From Legionellales bacterium (GTDB taxonomy: Bacteria; Pseudomonadota; Gammaproteobacteria; Berkiellales; Berkiellaceae): 40,226 nucleotides of DNA. The position numbers and the translations under genes were made by a program. Under the pieces are notes generated by a model. That model was not told the DNA's origin and searched no databases. It worked only from the letters and a program-made list of their open reading frames with translations. The stretch lies in the NCBI GenBank assembly GCA_947475765.1, contig CANJMM010000016.1, positions 1 through 40,226 of the forward strand, in the 5' to 3' direction. Positions 1 to 7,365 of the stretch are shown here, piece by piece; position 1 is the stretch's first letter, and every line of letters begins with the position of its first letter.

Positions 1-95
1 ATCCAAGGGGGTTTTAAAACCCCTTTATTTTTGCAGGCTTTTCTTTTCGCCCCCTTTGATAGGGGGCCGACAGCGCAGCTGGCGGGGGGATGTTC
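1..95. repeat. GC-rich palindromic patch, possible dispersed repeat
   Basis: In an otherwise AT-rich region there is a palindrome (8-23), then a second hairpin CCCCC-TTTGATA-GGGGG at about 50-67, then a G-rich stretch ending near 95. The paired C-run/G-run hairpins and the sharp base-composition change resemble small interspersed palindromic elements. No other full copy was seen in the window, so the repeat status is a guess. No gene was found in 1-180. Confidence 0.3.
5..32 (+). terminator. Probable rho-independent terminator of a gene upstream of the window
   Basis: A perfect palindrome, GGGGTTTTAAAACCCC at 8-23, is followed by a T-rich run (24-32). This fits an intrinsic terminator read on the plus strand, presumably ending a gene left of the window. 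The same bases could be part of a dispersed repeat (see 1-95). Confidence 0.5.
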
Positions 96-180
96 ACAGT
101 AATTTTGAAAAAAATTTTTCTTTTAAGCTGTAGTTAGCTGCTTGAAGTGATTAATGTCGGCTTTAAGATAGAGTTTAAAA

Positions 181-471
181 TCAAATTAGCTCGCCCTGCT
201 CAGAAATCAGCATTTGAAAATCGGGCGTCAAACCAGCCCACTCGACTAAATCTACTCTCATCGGTAAATCTGAATTAGAAAAATCTTCTCTAAGATTTGC
301 TATTTTATCTATTGATAATAATTCTTGCCCCATAATACATAAATCCAGATCAGAATAAGGTTTAATCTGACCCTTCACGCGTGAGCCAAAAACCATCACT
401 TTTTTTTCTGGAAGATGCTTTTCTAAAATAGTGCGCACCAAAGAAAGATACGCTAATTCTAAATAAATCAT
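181..471 (-). CDS. mntA: MntA-type nucleotidyltransferase antitoxin
   Basis: This is a minimal nucleotidyltransferase of 96 residues. It carries the motif GS-X10-DXD (G29, S30, D41, D43), which binds Mg-ATP. In characterised HepT/MntA (type VII) systems the MNT protein neutralises the HEPN RNase partner by adding AMP to a tyrosine near its active site. The gene overlaps the end of the HEPN gene by four bases (ATGA), so the two are almost certainly translationally coupled, with the HEPN gene first. The length is normal for stand-alone MNT proteins. The pair also belongs to the group once annotated as HI0073/HI0074-type nucleotidyltransferase plus substrate-binding protein. Function is inferred from motifs and pairing. 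Confidence 0.88.
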   Translation of the reverse strand: MIYLELAYLSLVRTILEKHLPEKKVMVFGSRVKGQIKPYSDLDLCIMGQELLSIDKIANLREDFSNSDLPMRVDLVEWAGLTPDFQMLISEQGELI

Positions 472-875
472 CCCTTATTTATCCGTTTTTGTAATTCAGC
501 CACTAAAAATTCTGCCTCATTTAAAAAAACAGGGATAATTAAAAAAACTTCTTTCGCTTTAGATTCATTATAAGCATGACTGGTATTATTTCTAGCTTCT
601 CGAAAAGTAAACCATAATGGGACCTGCTGAATTAAACCAATTTCACCGGCTATTCTGAGTAAATCTCTAAAATTTAACTGATCTATTTTTTCAGTTATGG
701 CTGACTCTTGTTCAAGATATCTTTTAATAAATTTTATACTGAGTTCATAGCTATACTCAAATCGTTGAATACACCCATCTCTTACTTCCAAATCTTGGTT
801 GTTTTGAGCTGCACGAGCAAGGCCATTGGCTAAGCTCAGCAATGCATTTTTAAGTGGCTGAATGATTAACGTCAT
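468..875 (-). CDS. hepT: HepT-like HEPN-domain toxin (HI0074 family)
   Basis: This is an all-helical HEPN protein of 135 residues. It has the RX4HXY motif (R95, H100, Y102), the RNase active site of HepT-like toxins; the tyrosine is the residue modified by MntA in studied systems. The family is also known as the HI0074 nucleotidyltransferase substrate-binding proteins. Translation starts at 875, 16 bases after the mdh stop codon, with a purine-rich AGGTGGAG overlapping that stop. The toxin gene may therefore be co-transcribed with mdh as well as with mntA, unusual for a toxin-antitoxin pair. The motif is intact, so an active RNase is plausible, but not every HI0074-type protein is a proven toxin. 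Confidence 0.85.
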   Translation of the reverse strand: MTLIIQPLKNALLSLANGLARAAQNNQDLEVRDGCIQRFEYSYELSIKFIKRYLEQESAITEKIDQLNFRDLLRIAGEIGLIQQVPLWFTFREARNNTSHAYNESKAKEVFLIIPVFLNEAEFLVAELQKRINKG

Positions 876-891
876 TCGTCAGTATCTCCAC

Positions 892-1872
<981 letters not shown>

Positions 1873-1923
1873 TTATCTAATGGATTTTAATTAAAATATC
1901 ACGTGACAAAATCACGTCATTAT

Positions 1924-3219
1924 TTATAAAACCGGCTCTGTTTTTAACTGCTTCTTTTCTTCTATTTTAGGGTAATGTGCTGGATAAGCTGCTCTGGCCA
2001 CACCAGTTTGAATGGCGGCTAACGCGACTTTTGAAGCAACAGCCTCTAATAAACGAGCATCCATGGGTTTAGGTAAAATGTACCCTGAACCAAATGCCAG
2101 CCCTGTTTCTAGACCATAAGCCTCTAATACTGCTTGTGGCACAGCTTGCTTGCTCAAAGATCGTATTGCTTCTACGGCAGCAAGTTTCATTTCTATATTA
2201 ATTGTAGTCGCCTTCACATCGAGTGCGCCTCTAAAAATATAAGGGAAACACAAAACATTATTCACTTGGTTTGGATAATCACTTCTGCCTGTTGCCATAA
2301 TTAAATCTTGACGACAAGCATGTGCCGTTTCCCAATCAATTTCAGGATCGGGATTAGATAAAGCAAATACAATAGGATTTGCTGCCATGGATTTTAGTAA
2401 CTTAGCAGATAATAAATTTGCCCCTGATAAGCCAATAAACACATCTGCGCCTTCTATGGCTTCTTCTAGAGTCCGCTTTTCTGTTTCACAGGCTAAAGAC
2501 TGCTTATACGCATTTAAGTCTGTGCGACCTGTATGAATAATACCCGTTCTATCAATCATAAATAAATGATCGCGCTTCGCGCCCAATGTGAGTAATAAAC
2601 GCATAGAGGCAATCCCTGCTGCCCCTGCGCCTAAACACACTATTTTGACTTCACTTAATTTTTTTTGTTGTATTTCTAAGGCATTTAATAAGCCTGCGGC
2701 AATAATAATAGCCGTACCATGTTGATCATCATGGAAAACAGGGATATCTAGTTTTTCAATCAGGGCCTCTTCAATTTCAAAGCATTCTGGCCCTCGAATA
2801 TCTTCTAGATTAATGCCACCAAAAGTGGGGGCAATGCGCGCAACCGTATCAATAAAATCAGCAGGATCTAGGGCATCTACTTCAATGTCAAACACATCGA
2901 TATTCGCAAAACGCTTAAATAATACGGCTTTGCCTTCCATGACTGGTTTAGCCGCAAGTGGGCCCACGTTACCTAAGCCTAAAACAGCCGTTCCATTTGT
3001 AATAACACCAACTAAATTTGATTTGGCCGTATATAACTCCGCCAACGCTGGATTTTCTGCAATGGCTCGAACTGGCTCTGCAACCCCGGGAGAATAGGCT
3101 AAGGATAAATCCAATTGTGTTTCAGTTGGCTTAGTAATGGCTATCTCTAGTTTCCCAGGTTTAGGATACTGATGATAATCTAAAGCATTTTGTTTAAAAT
3201 TGGCTAACTTGGTGGACAT
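1924..3219 (-). CDS. Malic enzyme, short form without phosphotransacetylase domain
   Basis: Oxidative decarboxylation of malate to pyruvate, giving NADPH or NADH. At 431 residues it contains the malic N-terminal domain (YSPGVAEP near 42-49, a GTAVLGLGNVG stretch around 76-86) and the C-terminal nucleotide-binding domain (PVFHDDQHGTA, then GAGAAGIA). It ends where MaeB-type enzymes would continue into a phosphotransacetylase-like domain of about 300 residues. So it is the short, single-unit form common in many bacteria and archaea, not a truncated pseudogene: the reading frame is clean and the C-terminus is plausible. It sits upstream of mdh and downstream of rpmE on the same strand; a hairpin separates it from rpmE. 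Coenzyme preference cannot be read from the sequence with certainty. Confidence 0.92.
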   Translation of the reverse strand: MSTKLANFKQNALDYHQYPKPGKLEIAITKPTETQLDLSLAYSPGVAEPVRAIAENPALAELYTAKSNLVGVITNGTAVLGLGNVGPLAAKPVMEGKAVLFKRFANIDVFDIEVDALDPADFIDTVARIAPTFGGINLEDIRGPECFEIEEALIEKLDIPVFHDDQHGTAIIIAAGLLNALEIQQKKLSEVKIVCLGAGAAGIASMRLLLTLGAKRDHLFMIDRTGIIHTGRTDLNAYKQSLACETEKRTLEEAIEGADVFIGLSGANLLSAKLLKSMAANPIVFALSNPDPEIDWETAHACRQDLIMATGRSDYPNQVNNVLCFPYIFRGALDVKATTINIEMKLAAVEAIRSLSKQAVPQAVLEAYGLETGLAFGSGYILPKPMDARLLEAVASKVALAAIQTGVARAAYPAHYPKIEEKKQLKTEPVL

Positions 3220-3270
3220 CGAACAACCCTCACCGATTTATAATAGAAGATCATTGGCAAAAATATCGCC

Positions 3271-3303
3271 TAAAAATAAGGCGCCATAAAGCGCCTATTT
3301 TTT
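3271..3303 (-). terminator. Rho-independent terminator after rpmE
   Basis: The stem AGGCGC/GCGCCT (3279-3284 and 3291-3296) has a short loop and is flanked by T-rich tracts on both strands. Read on the minus strand it is followed by TATTTTT, so it ends the rpmE transcript just before the malic enzyme gene. Confidence 0.7.
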
Positions 3304-3319
3304 AAAAAAATTTTAAAGA

Positions 3320-3541
3320 TTACTCAGCCGTAGGTTGAGTAACGCCATAACGACGCATAAATTGATCTACACGACCTTCTGTGTCTAAAATTTTCTGTTT
3401 ACCCGTAAAAAACGGATGGCAAGCATTGCACACTTCTACTTTTAGCTCGGATTGAGCATAAGTAGAACGTATGTCAAAACGACTACCACAACCACAAGAT
3501 ACGGTAATCATTTTATAATTTGGGTGGATCTCAGCTTTCAT
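3320..3541 (-). CDS. rpmE: Ribosomal protein L31, zinc-binding form
   Basis: This 73-residue protein is a large-subunit ribosomal protein at the central protuberance bridging the two subunits. It has the zinc ligands C16, C18, C38 and C41, as in the RpmE (C+) form, so it is the zinc-containing type rather than the YkgM-type paralogue without cysteines. The start is supported by a TTAAGGA-type site upstream and by the family N-terminus MKxxIHPxY. A near-consensus sigma-70 promoter lies at 3603-3631 and a terminator follows, so it probably forms its own transcript. Cys-containing L31 often serves as a zinc reserve, but no Zur site was seen. Confidence 0.96.
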   Translation of the reverse strand: MKAEIHPNYKMITVSCGCGSRFDIRSTYAQSELKVEVCNACHPFFTGKQKILDTEGRVDQFMRRYGVTQPTAE

Positions 3542-3602
3542 AACAGACGAATCCTTAATTAAAACTTATAAGAGGCCACTACAGCACTCATCTCAATGCC
3601 GG

Positions 3603-3631
3603 ATCATATAGAAAGCTGTAATATAAAGCAA
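3603..3631 (-). promoter_or_regulatory. Sigma-70 promoter for rpmE
   Basis: On the minus strand, TTGCTT (3626-3631) and TATGAT (3603-3608) are separated by 17 bases. This is a near-consensus pair about 60 bases upstream of the rpmE start codon. Confidence 0.7.
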
Positions 3632-3661
3632 CTCGATTTTTACTTTATTTTTACTTTATTT

Positions 3662-3934
3662 TTAATTCGTTTTTTTCCAAATATCTGGCTCCCCTTCTTG
3701 CCATAAATGAATATCGGTGGGCACTTTAATTCGTGTATCTACATCCCACTGAATCTCTCCGGTAGTATGGTTGCACACATCTTCTATGGCATCTTGAGCC
3801 TCGTTATAAGCTCTAATTGTCGTGTCATCCATGCCTAAATAATAACGATGATGGTTATCACCATCATGATTTTCGTCACCTTCTTGGTTTGAGACAATCC
3901 AAAAAGTACCTAACTTCGTTTTAAGGTGCCACAT
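3662..3934 (-). CDS. Small hypothetical protein, acidic and His-rich
   Basis: No family was recognised for this 90-residue protein. The start at 3934 is chosen because AAAGGGGAG lies 7 bases before it and because the promoter -10 box (3975-3980) would leave no transcript for the longer frame opening at 3985. The protein has no signal peptide or membrane segment. It begins MWHLKTKLGTFWI, has an Asp/Asn/His-rich stretch near residues 19-29 and several Trp residues, suggesting a small soluble fold with a beta-rich N-terminus. The strong promoter and ribosome-binding site suggest it is well expressed. It stands alone between rpmE and the uppP unit. Confidence 0.75.
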   Translation of the reverse strand: MWHLKTKLGTFWIVSNQEGDENHDGDNHHRYYLGMDDTTIRAYNEAQDAIEDVCNHTTGEIQWDVDTRIKVPTDIHLWQEGEPDIWKKTN

Positions 3935-3974
3935 ATGATTGCTCCCCTTTGATCCGTGCTGATCTGAATAATTT

Positions 3975-4004
3975 ATTATACCCAAAAAATAAGTTATTTA
4001 TCAA
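3975..4004 (-). promoter_or_regulatory. Consensus-like sigma-70 promoter for the 3662-3934 gene
   Basis: On the minus strand, TTGATA (3999-4004), an 18-base spacer and a perfect TATAAT (3975-3980). Transcription would begin near 3968, leaving a leader of about 35 bases before the start codon at 3934. This is among the strongest promoters in the window. Confidence 0.8.
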
Positions 4005-4142
4005 GGTTATTTAAAATATTAATAAAATCATTTTCTACTGATACACTACTTATATATAACAGCCTGAAAATGTTTAAATAAGGGCTATCAACTGAGATAA
4101 GACTGCGATAATCGCTATACACGTGGAGGCCCAGTAAATTTA

Positions 4143-4565
4143 ATGACTAAAATCAAAACCTTAACCAAAATGTGCTTTATTTTTTGTGCGCTAGCCTACA
4201 GTTTTAGCTGGCCTATACGCCTAACGGCCATGCACACGGCCATTCCTACGCCTTTATTTCAGTTGAACGCCCATGATTTACCTGTACATAACTGGGTAAA
4301 AACACTGAATACCAGTATGAGCACTGGACTGTGCCAAGCCGGAAGCCATTGGCGAAACTGCTATGACATGACTTCAGATCAATGTATAGAACTGATTCAT
4401 AGCTTGACCCAAGGCTGTACCACTCGCATCATCGCGACTTTACCCAGCACCCTAACGCCAGGGGTTGCCAGTTTAGCGGGCCAACAAGTGGGCTTTTGTG
4501 TAGGCGAATTATTTCATCAGCTTGCTCAAGATCGCCTTAAATCTATTCCCGAGTGTCAAAAATGA
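4143..4565 (+). CDS. Exported cysteine-rich hypothetical protein
   Basis: This 140-residue protein has a basic start (MTKIKTLTK) and a hydrophobic segment to about residue 30, consistent with a signal peptide. The remaining domain has six cysteines spread over its second half, suggesting disulfide bonds in the periplasm. No known family was recognised. Its stop codon overlaps the uppP start (ATGA at 4562-4565), so the two are translationally coupled and may work together at the envelope, though UppP homologues have no known obligate partner of this kind. A GGAGG lies rather far (about 13 bases) before the start. Confidence 0.75.
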   Translation: MTKIKTLTKMCFIFCALAYSFSWPIRLTAMHTAIPTPLFQLNAHDLPVHNWVKTLNTSMSTGLCQAGSHWRNCYDMTSDQCIELIHSLTQGCTTRIIATLPSTLTPGVASLAGQQVGFCVGELFHQLAQDRLKSIPECQK

Positions 4566-5383
4566 GTGTCAATATTCTAAGCCTTTTTCAAGTGGCTATT
4601 TTAGCCTTAGTGCAAGGGATAACTGAGTTTTTACCTATCTCTAGTTCAGCGCACTTAATCTTAGTTCCTTATTTTGCCAACTGGCCGGATCAAGGCATTT
4701 TATTTGATGTTGCTGTCCATTTTGGTACTTTATTGGCGGTGACTTTATATTTTAGAAAAACCTTAATCAGTCTTGCCCTAAGTTGGATAGCCTCTATTGT
4801 AAAAAAAACCGCCACAGCAGAAAGCCGTTTAGCTTGGCAGTTGATTCTCAGCACCATTCCTGCTGTATTAGTCGGTTTATTATTTCATGATATAGTCGCA
4901 AACACCCTGCGTTCGCCTATTGTGATTGGCTTTACGACCATTATTTTTGGCTTATTATTATGGCTAAGCGATGCTCGTCATCTCAAGCTAGATAAAGCTA
5001 AAACTAAAACGCAATTAAGCTGGAAAGCCGTATTATTTGTTTCTATGGCTCAAGCCATTGCCCTTATCCCTGGAACCTCTCGTTCTGGCATTACCATGAC
5101 AGCCTGTTTATTGATGGGGTTAACACGGGAAAATGCAGCCCGTTTTTCTTTCTTAATGTCTGTGCCCATTATCTTAATGGCCACAAGCTACGAAGCCTTA
5201 AGATTATACAAAGAACCCATTGATTTTTCAGGAGAAGCGCTTGGATTGGGCATTGGGATTGCTTTTATCAGTGCCTATTTTTGTATTCACTATTTTTTAA
5301 AGTTAATACCCAAAATTGGCATGTTGCCTTTTATGCTTTATCGCGTACTATTGGGCACTAGCATCTTTTTGTTGTTTACCTAA
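4562..5383 (+). CDS. uppP: Undecaprenyl-diphosphate phosphatase (BacA family)
   Basis: UppP removes a phosphate from undecaprenyl diphosphate so the lipid carrier can be reused for peptidoglycan and surface polysaccharides; loss or gain alters bacitracin resistance. The 273-residue protein is polytopic and has both family signatures: (E/Q)XXXE in QGITEFLPISSSAHL near the N-terminus (here with Q in the first place, as in many homologues) and PGTSRSG in the second half, which form the active site. The start at 4562 is preferred over an in-frame GTG at 4553 because it forms an ATGA overlap with the upstream gene. The 3' end overlaps the convergent GGDEF-EAL gene by 36 bases. Confidence 0.95.
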   Translation: MSVNILSLFQVAILALVQGITEFLPISSSAHLILVPYFANWPDQGILFDVAVHFGTLLAVTLYFRKTLISLALSWIASIVKKTATAESRLAWQLILSTIPAVLVGLLFHDIVANTLRSPIVIGFTTIIFGLLLWLSDARHLKLDKAKTKTQLSWKAVLFVSMAQAIALIPGTSRSGITMTACLLMGLTRENAARFSFLMSVPIILMATSYEALRLYKEPIDFSGEALGLGIGIAFISAYFCIHYFLKLIPKIGMLPFMLYRVLLGTSIFLLFT

Positions 5384-7147
5384 ATTTTCTATGTAAAGCT
5401 GCATCTCTTGGGGTGGCATGGCTTGAGAAAAAAGATATCCTTGCATGCCGTCTACCCCTAATTGGGTCATAAAACTTTGTTGTACAATATTTCCAACCCC
5501 TTCTGCAATAATTTTCAAATTCAGGTTTTTGGCTAAAGCCACAATGGCCCTTACTACCGCTTGGTGAGCAGGGTTAGGGGCACATAACTTTTGTGTAAAC
5601 GATCGGTCTATTTTAATCACATCAATGGGCAATGCTGATAAGATGCTCAAACAAGAATAGCCTGTGCCAAAATCATCCATCACTATTTCAAAACCTTCTG
5701 CTTTTAATAAAAATAATTTATTCATGATAAAATCAGTATCATGAATGAAAACACTTTCTGTGATTTCAAGTTGAAGACTTGAAGGCGAAATATCATAATT
5801 TTTAACCGTTTGTAAAATAAAATCGACAAAATCTTCTTTTAGAAATTCTTTTACCGATAAATTAATGGCTAATTTAAACGAAGGCATGTTGCGCTTACCC
5901 TGATAGCTTTGATCAATTTGATCGGCTTGCGTCCATTTTGCGTAATAGGCACAAGATACCGAAAAAATATATCGCCCTAACATAGCAATAAAACCCATTT
6001 CTTCTGCCACCTGAATAAATTCTTGGGGTGGAATGTAGCCTAAATGAGGATGATGCCATCTTGCCAAGGCTTCAACCCCCAGCAATCTTAAAGTTTTGGC
6101 TTGCAATAAAGGTTGGAAATACACTTCTAATTGATTGTTTCTCAGCGCTTTCCTAAGCTCATTGGCCAAAATGATTTTGCGTTGCGCTATTTTTTGAAAA
6201 CTATCATCATAATACTGATATGAACCTTTTTCTTTTTTCTTGGCCTCTAAGAGCGCCGTTTTGGCACATTGAATAAGCGCGGTAGGATCTTGTTCATCTT
6301 GTGGATACACAGCAATTCCTGCGCTAATATTCATGAAATCAATTTCTAACTCAGCCTCAAAAGGTTGCTGTATGGCATGGATAATATACTCGATGATTTT
6401 TGCTACATTAACCGTATCGGTTATGGTATCTAATAATACTAAAAATTCATCTCCCCCAAATCTTGCGACCACATCTGTATCTCGGACAACACTTTGAATG
6501 CGTTTGGTGATTTCTTTTAAAATAAAATCGCCCCGTTGGTGGCCATAAGCTTGATTCACTGCCATAAAGCCATCGAGGCCTAAGAAAATAACAGCACAAT
6601 TTGTTTTATATCGCTTGACTCGCCCCATGCTTCTTTGTAATTTTTCTACAAAAGCGTTACGGTTTAAAACCCCTGTGGTGATATCATAATTTTTTAAAAA
6701 ATCATGTTCGTGTCTTGATATAGCATAATGAGAGATGTCTTTAATAGATAAGCTTATCATGTGAGCATGATGTTTCTTTACAAGCCGGGTAACTTCAACA
6801 ACATAAAGCCTTGCTCGTCCAGTTGCATCTTTAGCATTCAGCTCTATCAAGTGATTCAGCTGCGTGGAAATTAGGGCTTGTTTTAAAATCAATAATTCTT
6901 TTGCTTCAAAACAACAAAAAGCTTGATCCACTGATCTTCCTATCAAAGTTTCGTTACTAAAAGAACAAAGGGCTACTGCTTTTTTATTCGCGTAAATCAC
7001 TTCTCCTGAAGCCGTTAAAGCCATTACCCCTTCATTAGATTCGTTTAAGATCATTTCTGGGATAGAGGTGAACCTTCTAGGGATAAACCATAGAAATGCT
7101 AGACCTTTCTTGATTACCATGTACAATCGCACTAGCCACTCCATCAT
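5348..7147 (-). CDS. PAS-GGDEF-EAL cyclic-di-GMP enzyme
   Basis: This 599-residue signalling enzyme could make and/or degrade cyclic di-GMP. Order: a short hydrophobic N-terminus (5-22, weak membrane anchor), a PAS domain (about 30-135), a GGDEF domain with intact GGDEF (231-235) and an inhibitory I-site RDTD (222-225) five residues before it, and an EAL domain with EAL (359-361), the LEITES, DDFGTGYS, IKID and AEGV motifs and the QGY motif. Both catalytic cores therefore look intact, and net activity cannot be told. It is divergent from the secreted-protein/YfiR operon. YfiR proteins elsewhere repress a diguanylate cyclase, so this gene is a candidate partner. A palindromic operator sits in its promoter. 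Confidence 0.93.
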   Translation of the reverse strand: MMEWLVRLYMVIKKGLAFLWFIPRRFTSIPEMILNESNEGVMALTASGEVIYANKKAVALCSFSNETLIGRSVDQAFCCFEAKELLILKQALISTQLNHLIELNAKDATGRARLYVVEVTRLVKKHHAHMISLSIKDISHYAISRHEHDFLKNYDITTGVLNRNAFVEKLQRSMGRVKRYKTNCAVIFLGLDGFMAVNQAYGHQRGDFILKEITKRIQSVVRDTDVVARFGGDEFLVLLDTITDTVNVAKIIEYIIHAIQQPFEAELEIDFMNISAGIAVYPQDEQDPTALIQCAKTALLEAKKKEKGSYQYYDDSFQKIAQRKIILANELRKALRNNQLEVYFQPLLQAKTLRLLGVEALARWHHPHLGYIPPQEFIQVAEEMGFIAMLGRYIFSVSCAYYAKWTQADQIDQSYQGKRNMPSFKLAINLSVKEFLKEDFVDFILQTVKNYDISPSSLQLEITESVFIHDTDFIMNKLFLLKAEGFEIVMDDFGTGYSCLSILSALPIDVIKIDRSFTQKLCAPNPAHQAVVRAIVALAKNLNLKIIAEGVGNIVQQSFMTQLGVDGMQGYLFSQAMPPQEMQLYIENLGKQQKDASAQ

Positions 7148-7159
7148 AAATTAAACAGG

Positions 7160-7189
7160 CATATAATGTTCTTTCGACCGAAAGAACAA
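7160..7189 (-). promoter_or_regulatory. Promoter with palindromic operator upstream of the GGDEF-EAL gene
   Basis: On the minus strand TTGTTC (7184-7189) and TATATG (7160-7165) are 18 bases apart. A perfect inverted repeat, GTTCTTTCG-AC-CGAAAGAAC (7168-7187), fills the spacer and part of the -35, the usual place for a repressor operator. On the plus strand a TATAAT (7162-7167) abuts the same palindrome, so it could also affect the divergent operon. The cognate regulator was not seen. Confidence 0.5.
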
Positions 7190-7365
7190 AAATAGTGAAC
7201 TTTAAACCATTTTTATTAATCTATTGTTTATTCATTAATCCATTAAATTTTTATAAATTAAAAATGGTGTACTAAAGTCCAGTTAATATCTATTATCTTT
7301 AAGTGTAAAGTAAGAATTGGTAGAGAGCAAAATGGCTTTAGTCTGATAAAAGCATGTAGGTGCAC

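Noticed and set aside
3935-3985. Longer N-terminus of the small His-rich protein
   Set aside because: The -10 box (3975-3980) lies inside this stretch, so the transcript would start after the upstream ATG.
5348-5383. Frameshift or misassembly where uppP and the GGDEF-EAL gene overlap
   Set aside because: Both C-termini are of normal length and motif content; short convergent overlaps are common.
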